Assembly (NCBI GenBank): GCA_017405945.1
Contig: JAFQZL010000029.1
Coordinates: 49,286-113,285 of the forward strand
Direction: 5' to 3'
From: Acidaminococcaceae bacterium
GTDB lineage: Bacteria > Bacillota > Negativicutes > Acidaminococcales > Acidaminococcaceae
DNA: 64,000 nt
Shown here: piece after piece, positions 44,863 to 54,486 of the stretch
Position numbering within the stretch: the stretch's first letter is position 1
Layout: every line of letters starts with the position of its first letter
Notes under the pieces: generated by a model
What the model was told of the DNA's origin: nothing
Databases searched by the model: none
Seen by the model: the letters and a program-made list of their open reading frames with translations, nothing else
Program-made: the position numbers and the translations under genes

Positions 44863-47800
44863 ATGAAAGAACGCATATTGGAACGTCTTGCAGCGGTAAA
44901 GGAACTGAAAACTGCGGCGGCGTTGTATAAAAAGAGAAAAGGCTGTGTGCTTTCAGGGCTGGACGGAACTGTCAAAGCCTTGTATTTGTGCGCCCTGATG
45001 CAGGCTGTTAAAGCTAAGACGCTGGTGCTTCTGGTATCCGGACGGGACGCAGTACGGGAATACCGGCAGACACTGGCCTACCTCTGTCCGGAACTGCCGA
45101 TGCAGGAGTTTTATCCCACGAACCTGCCCCGGGTACAGGCGGACAGCCGGAACCTGGAGATTCAGGCGGGGAGAGCGGCAGCCTTGCGCCTGATTGCCGG
45201 CGAAGAACCGGGCATAGTGTTCGTTACGGCGGAAGCGCTGCAACAGAAACAGGCCCGTCCTTCCGGGGTATCCAAAAACAGTCTGGAAATTGCCGTGGGC
45301 GCTATGCTGGAACAGGAGCAGTGTATTGAAACCCTGGCTGCCATAGGCTATGAACGGACTGATGAAGTGGATACCATCGGGCAGTTTTCCGTACGGGGCG
45401 GCATCATCGATGTGTTCCCCCTTAACAGTCAGAATCCGGCCCGTATCGAATGGTTTGATGCGGACATTGACGGTATTCGCGTTTATGATATGGAAACAAA
45501 GCGTTCGCTGGAAAACACGGAAATGCTGCGGATCGTCCCCCTGCAGATGCAGACAGAGGAAGAGGCTTTTGATGCGTACCTGCGGGACTACGGGGCTTCG
45601 GATACGCTTTTTGTGATGGATGAGCCGGCACAGATGAGGGAGACCCTGGCACGTTTGTACAAAGAGGGAGAGTCATATAAGGAAGAACTTTGGACGCCGG
45701 ATGAGATCTGGGCTATGGAAGAAAAGCAGTATGTTATGACGGTTTCCGCACTGGATACGAACTGTTTTGCTGAGTTCACACATATGCAGGCGCCGGTGCG
45801 CAGGGTTACATCCTATAACCGCAGCATTGACCGGCTGATCGAGGATTTACAGGATTTGCTGGCGGAAGGCATCCAGCCCTACATTATGATGAGTACTGTG
45901 CTGAAGGCCCGGGGCATTACGGAAAGCCTGAGGCAGCGGGGAATCCCGTCCGTCTGTCTGACAGACGGAACGGAAGACGCTGAAAAGGTGAACGTGGGCT
46001 TTGGAGAACTGTTCAATGGCTTCCGGTTCTGGAATGAAAACTGGCTGCTGCTGACAGAAAACGATATTTACGGACTGCAGCGACGCCGCCGTTTCAAGTC
46101 AAAGCATAAAGGGGCGAAGCTGCAATATTTTACCGATATTAAAGGCGGGGATTATGTAGTGCACGATGTGCACGGCATCGGCCGCTATATCGGCGTGGAA
46201 ACCATGCTGGTGGATGGCATGCACCGGGACTATCTGCTGTTGCAGTATGCAGGAAGCGACCGACTGTTTGTACCGGTAGACCAGGTGGGAATGCTGCACA
46301 AATATGTGGGCAGCGAGGGTATCACGCCTAAACTATCTAAAATGGGGGGCGCTGACTGGAAGCGCATGAAAACCAAGGCTTCCACGGCGATCACCCAGCT
46401 GGCGGAGGAACTGATCCGTCTCTATGCCCTGCGGAAGATTACAAATGGTTATGCCTACGGGTCTGACACTGATCTGCAGCATGAGTTTGAGGAACGCTTC
46501 CCCTTTGAGGAAACGCCGGACCAGCTGAAGGCTATTGCAGAAATCAAGGCAGATATGGAAAAACCTGTCCCCATGGACCGACTGCTGTGCGGGGATGTGG
46601 GCTACGGCAAGACGGAAGTGGCCCTGCGGGCAGCTTTTAAAGCGGTAATGGACGGAAAACAGGCGGCCCTGCTTGTTCCCACTACGGTACTGGCACAGCA
46701 GCATCTGCTCACCTGTCGGGAACGACTGGAACCTTTTGGGGTGCGGATCGCTATGGTCAGCCGTTTTGTTTCCAATAAAGAAATTAAGCAAACGCTGAAA
46801 AAGCTGGAGCAGGGCGATATTGATGTCGTGATCGGAACCCACCGGCTCCTGCAGGCTGATGTGGTGTTCCGTGATCTGGGGCTTCTGATCATTGATGAAG
46901 AACAACGTTTCGGCGTGGCCCAGAAGGAAAAAATCAAACAGTGGAAACAGGGAATTGATGTGCTGGCGTTATCTGCTACGCCTATTCCCCGAACGCTGCA
47001 TATGGCTTTGGTCAGCAGCCGGGATATGAGTCTCATTGAGTCGCCGCCGGAGGATCGTCTGCCGGTGGAAACGTATGTGGCGGAATATGACGAGGGCATG
47101 ATTAAGGAGGCCCTGGAGCGGGAGCTGCGCCGGGGCGGCCGGATCTATTACATTCATAACCGTGTCAGCGTTCTTCCACTGATTGCGGAACGGCTGCAAC
47201 GGCTGGTGCCGGGCATCAATGTGCGCATTGGTCATGGGCAGATGAGTGAAGACCGGCTGGAAGACGCCATGATGTCTTTCTATGAAGGAAGTTGCGATGT
47301 ACTGCTGTGTACTACGATTGTAGAAAACGGACTGGATGTGCCTCTGGCCAATACGATCATCGTGGACGGTGCGGAGAATTTCGGGCTGTCTCAGTTGTAC
47401 CAGATGCGGGGGCGGGTAGGGCGTTCTTCCCGTCTTGCCTATGCTTACTTTATGTACAGGAAGAACAAATCCCTCAGCGAGGTAGCGGCCAAGCGGCTGC
47501 AGGCCATCCGTGATTTTACGGAACTGGGGGCAGGTTTTAAAATTGCCATGCGGGACCTGGAAATCCGGGGCGCCGGCAATCTGCTGGGGCCCCAGCAGCA
47601 TGGTTATATTGCCGGAATCGGATTTGCCGCCTACTGCGATCTGCTGGAGCAGACTATCAAACGGCTCCAGAATGGTTCCCTGAATATGGAACGGGAACCG
47701 GATCCGATTCTGGAAATTCCGTTGAATGCCTATATTCCGGATTCCTATATTGCCAATCCCCGGTACAAGCTGGAATTGTACCGCCGTTTTGTAGATTTGG

Positions 47801-48135
47801 CCTGGGGGGAAGAAGAGGACCTGATGGATGAAATCATCGACCGTTTCGGTACTCCGACGGAAGAGGTGGAGCTGTTGTGGCGTCTGGCTAAAGTCCGTGC
47901 GGTATGCCGTAAGCTGAGAATCCGCCGTATCAATGTGCGGGCCGGAATGATCCGAATCACCTTTGCCGAGCATTCGGAGGTAAATGGGGAAGCGCTGGTA
48001 AAGATGACGGAAAAGAACAGCCGGTATATGAAGCTGGAACCCGGCAGGGAAATGGCGCTTTTATTCCGGACGTCTTCACTGGAAATCGAACCGCTGGACT
48101 GGCTTGAAAAGAATCTGGTAAAATTGATAAAATAA
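44863..48135 (+). CDS. mfd: Transcription-repair coupling factor
   Basis: Mfd removes stalled RNA polymerase at DNA lesions and recruits UvrABC. The 1,090-residue protein has the UvrB-homology N terminus (GRDAVREYRQTLAYL and the FSVRGGIIDVFP motif) and an RNA-polymerase-interacting CarD-like domain near residues 425-490 (GDYVVHDVHGIGRYIG). The translocase follows with Walker A GDVGYGKT at 577-584, DEEQ at 678-681, LSATPIPRTL and the helicase C segment QMRGRVGRSSR. The TRCF C-terminal domain completes it. It is slightly shorter than B. subtilis Mfd (1,177). The ATG at 44863 has an AGGAAA site. It opens the conserved yab-type block. Confidence 0.97.
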   Translation: MKERILERLAAVKELKTAAALYKKRKGCVLSGLDGTVKALYLCALMQAVKAKTLVLLVSGRDAVREYRQTLAYLCPELPMQEFYPTNLPRVQADSRNLEIQAGRAAALRLIAGEEPGIVFVTAEALQQKQARPSGVSKNSLEIAVGAMLEQEQCIETLAAIGYERTDEVDTIGQFSVRGGIIDVFPLNSQNPARIEWFDADIDGIRVYDMETKRSLENTEMLRIVPLQMQTEEEAFDAYLRDYGASDTLFVMDEPAQMRETLARLYKEGESYKEELWTPDEIWAMEEKQYVMTVSALDTNCFAEFTHMQAPVRRVTSYNRSIDRLIEDLQDLLAEGIQPYIMMSTVLKARGITESLRQRGIPSVCLTDGTEDAEKVNVGFGELFNGFRFWNENWLLLTENDIYGLQRRRRFKSKHKGAKLQYFTDIKGGDYVVHDVHGIGRYIGVETMLVDGMHRDYLLLQYAGSDRLFVPVDQVGMLHKYVGSEGITPKLSKMGGADWKRMKTKASTAITQLAEELIRLYALRKITNGYAYGSDTDLQHEFEERFPFEETPDQLKAIAEIKADMEKPVPMDRLLCGDVGYGKTEVALRAAFKAVMDGKQAALLVPTTVLAQQHLLTCRERLEPFGVRIAMVSRFVSNKEIKQTLKKLEQGDIDVVIGTHRLLQADVVFRDLGLLIIDEEQRFGVAQKEKIKQWKQGIDVLALSATPIPRTLHMALVSSRDMSLIESPPEDRLPVETYVAEYDEGMIKEALERELRRGGRIYYIHNRVSVLPLIAERLQRLVPGINVRIGHGQMSEDRLEDAMMSFYEGSCDVLLCTTIVENGLDVPLANTIIVDGAENFGLSQLYQMRGRVGRSSRLAYAYFMYRKNKSLSEVAAKRLQAIRDFTELGAGFKIAMRDLEIRGAGNLLGPQQHGYIAGIGFAAYCDLLEQTIKRLQNGSLNMEREPDPILEIPLNAYIPDSYIANPRYKLELYRRFVDLAWGEEEDLMDEIIDRFGTPTEEVELLWRLAKVRAVCRKLRIRRINVRAGMIRITFAEHSEVNGEALVKMTEKNSRYMKLEPGREMALLFRTSSLEIEPLDWLEKNLVKLIK

Positions 48136-48157
48136 AGCTGCAATAGGAGTCGTAAAA

Positions 48158-49732
48158 ATGGGTAAGGATAAATTTCTGAAAGGAGCCTTGATTTTAACCG
48201 TAGCTGGGTTGATGGTTAAAGTCATAGGTTCAGTGAATCGTATCCTGCTTTCCCGCTTATTGGGGGGCGAAGGGATCGGTTTATATCAGATGGCTTATCC
48301 CATTTACCTGCTGATGCTTTCCGTTTGCTCGGCCGGCGTGCCGGTGGCGGTCTCCATCATTGTGGCGGAAAAAGTTGCCAAAAACGATTATGCCCAGGCC
48401 CATCGGATATTTAAAGTCACGCTGGGTCTGATGGCAGTATTCGGTCTGTTTTTCGCCCTGACGTTGTACGGATTGGCCGATTTTCTTGTCAGCACTGGCT
48501 GGATTCGTGATAGCAGGGCCTATTATGCACTGGTGGTATTGACACCGGCTGTCTTCTTTTCCAGCATTCTGGCCAGTTTTCGGGGTTATTTCCAGGGTTA
48601 TCAGATGATGACCCCGCCGGCGGTATCTCAGATTTTGGAGCAGCTGGTACGGGTGCTGGTCATGATCGGCCTGGCTTATTTACTGCTTCCCCGGGGACTG
48701 GAGTACGCTGCGGCCGGCGCAGCTTTCGGTGCGGTGCCCGGCGGGCTGACAGGACTTCTTGTGCTCACCTTGTTTTACCGAAAAGCACGTAAGGAGTGGA
48801 AACGAAAAATTGAAGAACAGACGGAAACGGTTGCGGAAAGCGTAGGCTCTATCGCCCGCCGGCTGGTATTGCTGGCCGTTCCCGTTTCCTGTGCTAACCT
48901 GCTGATACCGGTGACCAGCAGCATAGATATGCTGCTGGTTCCGAACGGATTGGGGCATGCCGGCTTTGGAGTGGAAGCGGCCACTACACTGTTTGGTTAT
49001 CTTACCGGCATGGCTCAGCCTCTTTTGATGATGGGCACAATTCCCACCCTGTCACTGGCGGCCAGTCTGGTACCGGCGGTTTCGGAAGCCTGTACGCTGC
49101 GGTTGTCGGATGAGATTTTACGTAAAACGGGATCTGCTTTTAAAATATGTATGCTGGTAGTGGCTCCGGCTTCCGTAGGGATGTGGGCGCTGGCAGGCCC
49201 CATATCCGGCACGTTATACGGTACGATGAAGGCGGCGCCCGTGATTGCCCATCTGGCTCCTTCCATTGCATGCCTGGGAATTTTCCAGGTTACTACGGGG
49301 GCGCTGCAGGGCATCGGCAAAACGGCGATTCCCATGTGGAATATGTTGTTTGGCGCTGTGGTGAAAGCGGTTGCAGCCTGGCAGCTGACATCGGTGGCGG
49401 CCTTCCATATTCTGGGTGCAGCCTGGGCCTCGAATCTGAATTTTGCTCTGGTGGCAGCGATTAATATCTTTTTCCTGTATCGGAACGGGATCCCGTTTCC
49501 GGTCAGGGACAGCCTGAAGATTCTGCTGGCTTCCCTGTGTATGGGGCTGGCAGGGAAAATGGCTGCTCTGTTCTTTATGGATAAGGGAAGCATTATTGTT
49601 ACTTTGCTCGCCGGCATGGTTGTTTCAGTTTTAGTTTATGGAACGGCGGTAATGCTTTTGGGGTGCCTGACCAGGGAAGAGGCGGTGCAGCTGCCGGTAA
49701 TTGGGAAGATAATTCGGAAGTTTTGGAAATGA
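48158..49732 (+). CDS. Polysaccharide/lipid flippase of the SpoVB-YabM type (MOP superfamily)
   Basis: The 524-residue inner-membrane protein has about 14 hydrophobic segments and the family N terminus GALILTVAGLMVKVIGSVNR followed by LLGGEGIGLYQMAYP. This family exports lipid-linked sugar precursors or is proposed to flip lipid II. It occupies the position of B. subtilis yabM between mfd and yabN; spoVT, which lies between mfd and yabM there, is missing. The start follows AATAGGAG, 22 nt after mfd. An exact substrate cannot be assigned. Confidence 0.9.
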   Translation: MGKDKFLKGALILTVAGLMVKVIGSVNRILLSRLLGGEGIGLYQMAYPIYLLMLSVCSAGVPVAVSIIVAEKVAKNDYAQAHRIFKVTLGLMAVFGLFFALTLYGLADFLVSTGWIRDSRAYYALVVLTPAVFFSSILASFRGYFQGYQMMTPPAVSQILEQLVRVLVMIGLAYLLLPRGLEYAAAGAAFGAVPGGLTGLLVLTLFYRKARKEWKRKIEEQTETVAESVGSIARRLVLLAVPVSCANLLIPVTSSIDMLLVPNGLGHAGFGVEAATTLFGYLTGMAQPLLMMGTIPTLSLAASLVPAVSEACTLRLSDEILRKTGSAFKICMLVVAPASVGMWALAGPISGTLYGTMKAAPVIAHLAPSIACLGIFQVTTGALQGIGKTAIPMWNMLFGAVVKAVAAWQLTSVAAFHILGAAWASNLNFALVAAINIFFLYRNGIPFPVRDSLKILLASLCMGLAGKMAALFFMDKGSIIVTLLAGMVVSVLVYGTAVMLLGCLTREEAVQLPVIGKIIRKFWK

Positions 49733-49758
49733 TAAGCAACAGTACGGAGGGTGTGTAC

Positions 49759-51339
49759 ATGGGAACGGAACATAAAACCGGCTTTGAAAACAGTAGAATA
49801 AAAGGCTCGCTGACGATCGTGGGTCTGGGACCGGGAGCCGCCGGTCATCTGTCTCTGGAAACATTGAAACTTTTGGAGGAACGGTTTGTAATCCTCCGTA
49901 CGGAGATACATCCGACCGTTGCGGAACTGAAACGCCGTGGCATTGCATATATTTCCTGTGACACCTGGTATGAAAAGGGAGCAACGTTTGAAGACGTATA
50001 TGATAACATTTCTTCCTTTGTTATCGAACAGGCCGAAGACAAAGATGTGGTCTACGCAGTTCCCGGCAGTCCGCTGGTAGCGGAGCGGACAGTTGTGCTG
50101 CTGCGGGAAAAAGCGGAGAAATGCGGTATACCTCTGACTGTTAAGCCTGCCATGAGTTTTCTGGATCTGGCGTATGTAAAACTGGGCATTGATCCTATCG
50201 ACGGCCTGCGGATCGTCGATGCGCAGGATTTTTCTGCATTGGCGGATGCAGGCAGGTACCCCCTGATGGTGACGCAGGTTTATAATAAAATGGTAGCTTC
50301 TGATATGAAGCTGTCCCTGATGGACGTTTTGCCGGACGAAACGGAACTGTATTTTCTCCGCAATCTGGGACTGGATGATGAAACTTGCCGGAAGATACCG
50401 CTCTTTGAGATTGACAGGCAGTCTGAAATCGACCACCTGACCAGCGTGTTTATTCCCCGTCAGCCGGAGGAGACGCTGCAGTCGATGCTGCAAAATGCGA
50501 AAGATGAAAATGAAACAGCCGGATATTGGGAGCGTTTCCCGCTGTTAAAACACAAAACGCAGTTTGATGTGCGTCCTCTGGCGGATGTGATGCAGGTGCT
50601 TCGTGAACCGGGAGGGTGTCCCTGGGACAGGGAACAGGATTTTGATACGATTCGGGCCAATCTGATTGAAGAATGCTATGAGTTTCTGGAAGCTGTGGAT
50701 GACAAGGATACCCACGGTATGGAAGAAGAACTGGGGGATATCCTGATGCAGGTAGTATTCCATGCCCGTATGGCGGAAGAAAAGGGAATGTTTACGTTGC
50801 AGGACGTCATTGACGGCGTGACGGATAAACTGATTGAGCGTCATCCCCATGTATTCGGGACGGTTAAAGTAGCCAACAGCGATGAAGTCCTGACCAACTG
50901 GGAAGCCATCAAACTGCAGGAAAAACCGGAACGGGAGCGGGTGCTGGACGGTATCTATAAAGGGTTGCCTTCCCTGCTGCGGGCCCATAAAATTCAGAAA
51001 CGGGTTGCCAAGGTGGGGTTTGACTGGACGGAAACGGAAGATGTAAAGAAAAAAGTGCTGGAAGAGTGGAAAGAGTTTAACGAGGCTGCCGCCCTGCAGG
51101 ACCAGGTTGAAATGGAAAAAGAACTGGGGGACCTGTACTTTTCCCTTGTAAACTTTGCCCGCCATCTCGGGTTGGAAAGCGAGACCGCGTTAAATCGTTG
51201 TAACAATCGTTTCGTAACACGCTTTGAACATGTGGAGAACCGGGTGACGGAATCGGAGAAGGGATGGAGTGAATATTCCCTGGAAGAATTAGACCGGTTC
51301 TGGGATGAAGCAAAAGAAAACGAGGTATCGGCTGATTGA
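49759..51339 (+). CDS. YabN-type fusion of tetrapyrrole methylase-like and MazG domains
   Basis: The 526-residue protein has an N-terminal SAM-dependent methylase-like domain with the glycine-rich VGLGPGAAG loop at residues 21-29. The C-terminal MazG nucleoside triphosphate pyrophosphohydrolase has metal ligands in EECYEFLEAVDD (from residue 304) and EEELGD (322-327). A second degenerate MazG half contains WKEFNEAA and EKELGDLYFSLVN. MazG domains hydrolyse NTPs or damaged nucleotides. The architecture matches B. subtilis YabN (about 490 aa). The ATG at 49759 has GGAGGG upstream; an ATG at 49729 that overlaps the flippase stop is a less likely start. Confidence 0.93.
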   Translation: MGTEHKTGFENSRIKGSLTIVGLGPGAAGHLSLETLKLLEERFVILRTEIHPTVAELKRRGIAYISCDTWYEKGATFEDVYDNISSFVIEQAEDKDVVYAVPGSPLVAERTVVLLREKAEKCGIPLTVKPAMSFLDLAYVKLGIDPIDGLRIVDAQDFSALADAGRYPLMVTQVYNKMVASDMKLSLMDVLPDETELYFLRNLGLDDETCRKIPLFEIDRQSEIDHLTSVFIPRQPEETLQSMLQNAKDENETAGYWERFPLLKHKTQFDVRPLADVMQVLREPGGCPWDREQDFDTIRANLIEECYEFLEAVDDKDTHGMEEELGDILMQVVFHARMAEEKGMFTLQDVIDGVTDKLIERHPHVFGTVKVANSDEVLTNWEAIKLQEKPERERVLDGIYKGLPSLLRAHKIQKRVAKVGFDWTETEDVKKKVLEEWKEFNEAAALQDQVEMEKELGDLYFSLVNFARHLGLESETALNRCNNRFVTRFEHVENRVTESEKGWSEYSLEELDRFWDEAKENEVSAD

Positions 51340-51355
51340 GTTTGCAATATATGTA

Positions 51356-51387
51356 GAAGGCAGTCATTGCCTGTCTTCCGTTTTTTT
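51356..51387 (+). terminator. Terminator after yabN-type gene
   Basis: The 8-bp stem GAAGGCAG / CTGTCTTC (one G-U pair) has a 7-nt loop and is followed by CGTTTTTTT. Confidence 0.8.
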
Positions 51388-51395
51388 GTTATACT
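51367..51395 (+). promoter_or_regulatory. Extended -10 promoter for the divIC-like gene, embedded in the terminator
   Basis: TTGCCT at 51367-51372 and TATACT at 51390-51395 are 17 nt apart, and TG at 51387-51388 gives an extended -10. The -35 lies inside the hairpin of the preceding terminator. A second TATAAT is at 51400-51405. Confidence 0.6.
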
Positions 51396-51433
51396 AAATT
51401 ATAATGGTTTTTTCTGTGAAGGGAGTGAACGTC

Positions 51434-51820
51434 ATGGCAACTCGCGACGACGAAAAGAAAAGCCGTATAGCCAGGGATTTTCGCCGGGTCCTGATCGTTC
51501 TCGTCATCATATTTGTGGCAATCTTAGGCCGGCAGGAATATAAGATTTATCAGATACAGAAAGAAACGGAAGCTACCCAGAAGCGGGTGGAAGAGCTACA
51601 GAAGCTGCAGGCGGATCTGGAAGCGGAACGGAAGCGTTTATATGATCCCAAATATATTGAAAAGCTGGCACGTGAAGATCATAATTATGTAAAAAAAGAT
51701 GAAGTACCAATTTTTATAGTTAAAGATAAGCAGGAAGGCAAAAAGGAAACGGGTGACGGCAAAGGCAGGAATGACAAGCAGGGAAAAGAAGAAAGTGCCG
51801 AAAAAAAGGCTGATAACTAG
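51434..51820 (+). CDS. divIC: DivIC/FtsB-like septum formation initiator
   Basis: The 128-residue bitopic membrane protein has a basic cytoplasmic start, one membrane segment near residues 17-34 (FRRVLIVLVIIFVAILG), a leucine-zipper-like coiled coil near 38-75 and the DPKYIEKLAREDHNYVKKDE motif typical of DivIC/FtsB. A Lys/Glu/Gly-rich disordered tail follows. It joins the FtsL/FtsQ-type division complex. The ATG at 51434 has GGGAGTG upstream. The position matches divIC in B. subtilis; yabO, yabP and yabQ, which precede it there, are absent. Confidence 0.88.
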   Translation: MATRDDEKKSRIARDFRRVLIVLVIIFVAILGRQEYKIYQIQKETEATQKRVEELQKLQADLEAERKRLYDPKYIEKLAREDHNYVKKDEVPIFIVKDKQEGKKETGDGKGRNDKQGKEESAEKKADN

Positions 51821-51828
51821 CATTTTTA

Positions 51829-51858
51829 TTGACACTGCTTCTTTTATGGTGGTAAAAT
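51829..51858 (+). promoter_or_regulatory. Promoter for the S1-domain gene
   Basis: Consensus TTGACA at 51829-51834 and TAAAAT at 51853-51858 are 18 nt apart, 40 nt before the start at 51899. Confidence 0.75.
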
Positions 51859-51898
51859 TATACTGCCTTATTTTTAGAGCAGGAGGATTTTTTGTTTT

Positions 51899-52330
51899 AT
51901 GGCGATTGAAGTTGGAGCTGTCGTAGAAGGTGAAGTTACCGGTATTACGAATTTTGGTGCGTTTCTTCAGCTTCCCGAGGGAAAAGTCGGACTGATTCAT
52001 ATTTCCGAGGTATCCAATGTTTATGTAAAGGATATTCATGACTTTTTAAAAGAGCATCAGAAGGTTAAAGCAAAGGTGTTGTCAATCGATGCCCGCGGTA
52101 AGATTGCGCTTTCTTTGAAACAGCTTGAAGAAAAACCGGAAACTCCTGCAAAACCTGTCAGACCTAAAGAGGTGCCTGTTGTGGAAAAGCGGGCTCCCCG
52201 CCAGACAAGCCCGTTGTCTTTTGAAGATAAATTGTCCAAGTTTATGAAAGACAGCGACGACCGTCTGCTGGATCTGCGCAGAAATACGGAATCCAAGCGC
52301 GGAGGCCGCGGTGCGAGCCGTGATCGTTAA
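51899..52330 (+). CDS. S1 RNA-binding domain protein (YabR-like)
   Basis: The 143-residue protein has one S1 domain at residues about 4-72 with the hallmark pattern GxVVEGEVTGITNFGAFLQL, then GLIHISEVS and GKIALSLKQ. A Pro/Lys-rich linker and a basic tail (NTESKRGGRGASRDR) follow. It probably binds RNA or the ribosome. The gene occupies the yabR position after divIC. AGGAGG lies 12 nt before the ATG. Confidence 0.92.
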   Translation: MAIEVGAVVEGEVTGITNFGAFLQLPEGKVGLIHISEVSNVYVKDIHDFLKEHQKVKAKVLSIDARGKIALSLKQLEEKPETPAKPVRPKEVPVVEKRAPRQTSPLSFEDKLSKFMKDSDDRLLDLRRNTESKRGGRGASRDR

Positions 52331-52334
52331 AATT

Positions 52335-52364
52335 CAGGCACTCAGTAAGGGTGCCTGTTTTATT
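52335..52364 (+). terminator. Terminator after the S1-domain gene
   Basis: The perfect 7-bp stem CAGGCAC / GTGCCTG with a 9-nt loop is followed by TTTTATTTT. Confidence 0.82.
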
Positions 52365-52424
52365 TTACGGACATAGTGGTTTACAAATGTTTTATGACGC
52401 AAGCCGACAGATGACGGACACGGG

Positions 52425-53870
52425 ATGGACATGAAGGAAACGGTGCTGGATAAAGTGCCCCGTATCTTACGGGAAAAACTGGATATTACAAAGCAATATG
52501 TGGCTGCAGTCAGTGGCGGTGCGGATTCTCTGGCTCTGGCAGACGCGTTGCGGCGTTGCGGGTTCCGCTTTACCGTGTGCCATGTAGAACATGGCATTCG
52601 GGCAGGGGAAAGCCTGGAAGACGCCGCTTATGTAGAAGACTTCTGCAGGCAGAGGGATATAGCGTTTTGCTGTAAGCACGTTGACGCGCAGGAACTGCAG
52701 AGAAGGGAAAAACTTTCGCTGGAAGACGCCGCCCGCCGGCTTCGTTATCAGGCACTGTTTCAATGTGTTGAGGAAACAGGAGCTGATTTTATCCTTACGG
52801 CGCATCAGAAGGAGGACCAGGCAGAAACGTTTCTGTTGAGATTGTTACGTGGTTCGGGAACTCGGGGGTTGGGAGCCATACGGTTCCGGCAGGACATTGT
52901 TCTGCGCCCGTTACTTTCCCTTTCGGCAACGGAATTACGGCAGTACTGTATAAACAGAAGTATTTCTTGGCGGGAAGACACGACAAATGAAGATCTGTAT
53001 TATACCCGTAACCGGGTCCGTAAAGTTTTGATTCCCCTGTTGGAGAAGGATTTTTCTCCTTCGGTTACGGATATTTTGTTCAAGACGGCAGAACATCTTC
53101 AGACTGACGAAATGTTTTTGCAAGAATTGGCTGAAACGGAGTTTTGGAAACGGTGGGAAACTCCGGCTGAAAACCAAAATGGTGTCCTGTGGACAGGAAA
53201 TTGGAAGGAAATACCTGCGGCATTACGGTTCAGGATATTACGGCTGTTCTGGCATCATTCGGGTACCCGGGAAGAATTGTCGGGAATTAATTTGGATGAT
53301 TTAGGAAGTTTAATAGAGAATCAGGTCAGTGGCAAAAAAATTTTGCTGCCGGGCAGTTGGCAAGCATTGTATTCTTATGATAAACTAATATTATTCTCTG
53401 AAGAGAATTTAAAGTGTTTGCAGCAGAATGACAATTGGAAATATGAAGTTGATCTGGGGCTTCTTCCCGGAGTTCTGTCTGATAATAAAACGTGGCTGTC
53501 AGAGATTGCTTTTCCGGACCGCCGGATTGCGCAGTTGTTTATTGCAAAAGACCTGCCGGTCTACCGGTACCGGGAACAGATGATTTATCCGATCAGTCAG
53601 TTAAAAAGGATGGGGAACATTTTGGAATTCCGGTACAGGCAGCCGGGGGACCGGATATATCCTCTAAAAGGAACAGGGCATAAAACCCTGAAAAAGTATC
53701 TGATAGATCGAAAGGTGCCTGTGGAAAACAGGGACAGGCTGGTGGTTGCGGCAGTGGGAAACGAGATTGTGTGGATTCCCGGCATCGCCAATGCCCGGTG
53801 GGAAACAGAGCAGACCGGTTCTGAAGATCCGGCCCGGGAGCAGGGCTGGCTGTTTATAAATATTATATAA
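52425..53870 (+). CDS. tilS: tRNA(Ile)-lysidine synthase
   Basis: TilS uses ATP and lysine to convert C34 of the CAU-anticodon isoleucine tRNA to lysidine. The 481-residue protein has the N-type ATP pyrophosphatase P-loop SGGADS at residues 30-35, the HVEHGIR segment, the TAHQKEDQAET motif and a C-terminal TilS domain (RYRQPGDRIYPLKGTGHKTL followed by KYLIDRKVP). ATGs at 52425 and 52431 are both possible; the ribosome site (ACGGG) is weak. The order tilS-hpt-ftsH matches B. subtilis; spoIIE is missing upstream. Confidence 0.95.
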   Translation: MDMKETVLDKVPRILREKLDITKQYVAAVSGGADSLALADALRRCGFRFTVCHVEHGIRAGESLEDAAYVEDFCRQRDIAFCCKHVDAQELQRREKLSLEDAARRLRYQALFQCVEETGADFILTAHQKEDQAETFLLRLLRGSGTRGLGAIRFRQDIVLRPLLSLSATELRQYCINRSISWREDTTNEDLYYTRNRVRKVLIPLLEKDFSPSVTDILFKTAEHLQTDEMFLQELAETEFWKRWETPAENQNGVLWTGNWKEIPAALRFRILRLFWHHSGTREELSGINLDDLGSLIENQVSGKKILLPGSWQALYSYDKLILFSEENLKCLQQNDNWKYEVDLGLLPGVLSDNKTWLSEIAFPDRRIAQLFIAKDLPVYRYREQMIYPISQLKRMGNILEFRYRQPGDRIYPLKGTGHKTLKKYLIDRKVPVENRDRLVVAAVGNEIVWIPGIANARWETEQTGSEDPAREQGWLFINII

Positions 53871-53884
53871 GGATGGTGTTTGTT

Positions 53885-54427
53885 ATGCGTGAAGATATAA
53901 AATCAGTTCTGATTACGGAAGAGCAGATTAAAAAGAGAGTGCAGGAGATGGGAGAACAGCTTTCCAAAGAGTATGCTGGAAAACGGGTGATCATAATCTG
54001 CCTGCTGAAAGGCGCAGCGTTTTTTGCCTGTGACCTGAGTCGGGCTATGTCCATACCTGTACGGATGGAATTCATGGTGGCTTCATCCTATGGTGACGGT
54101 ACTACAACTTCCGGCAGTGTGGCCGTACGCCTCGATGTAAAGGACGATATTGCAGGCATGCATGTTTTGCTGGTTGACGATATCATAGATACGGGCCTGA
54201 CGTTTGCCCGGGTCAAGACGTTGCTGGAGACCAAAAAGCCGGCTTCCATTAAAACCGTCGCCATGTGCGACAAGGAAGACAGACGGCAGAATGGCCTGGA
54301 GGCAGACTATGTGGGCTTTACCATTCCGGATGAATTTGTGGTTGGCTATGGCCTCGATTATGCGGGAGACTACCGCAACCTGCCATTTATCGGTGTGCTG
54401 AAGCCTTCGGTTTATGCCCGGGCGTAA
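53885..54427 (+). CDS. hpt: Hypoxanthine phosphoribosyltransferase
   Basis: The enzyme makes IMP (and usually GMP) from hypoxanthine or guanine and PRPP. The 180-residue protein has the PRPP-binding signature LLVDDIIDTGLT (Asp98-Asp99) and the lid and metal segments FMVASSYGDGT and DYVGFTIPDEFVVGYGLDY. The ATG at 53885 has AAGGA 11 nt upstream; the ATG at 53873 lies too close to any site. It follows tilS by 14 nt and would consume the hypoxanthine produced by the adenine deaminase at 3.1 kb. Confidence 0.96.
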   Translation: MREDIKSVLITEEQIKKRVQEMGEQLSKEYAGKRVIIICLLKGAAFFACDLSRAMSIPVRMEFMVASSYGDGTTTSGSVAVRLDVKDDIAGMHVLLVDDIIDTGLTFARVKTLLETKKPASIKTVAMCDKEDRRQNGLEADYVGFTIPDEFVVGYGLDYAGDYRNLPFIGVLKPSVYARA

Positions 54428-54486
54428 CCGGTTTTCCGTTTTATCTGTTCGTGTTATTCGATTAAATTGGAAAGGAGGAAACGTTT

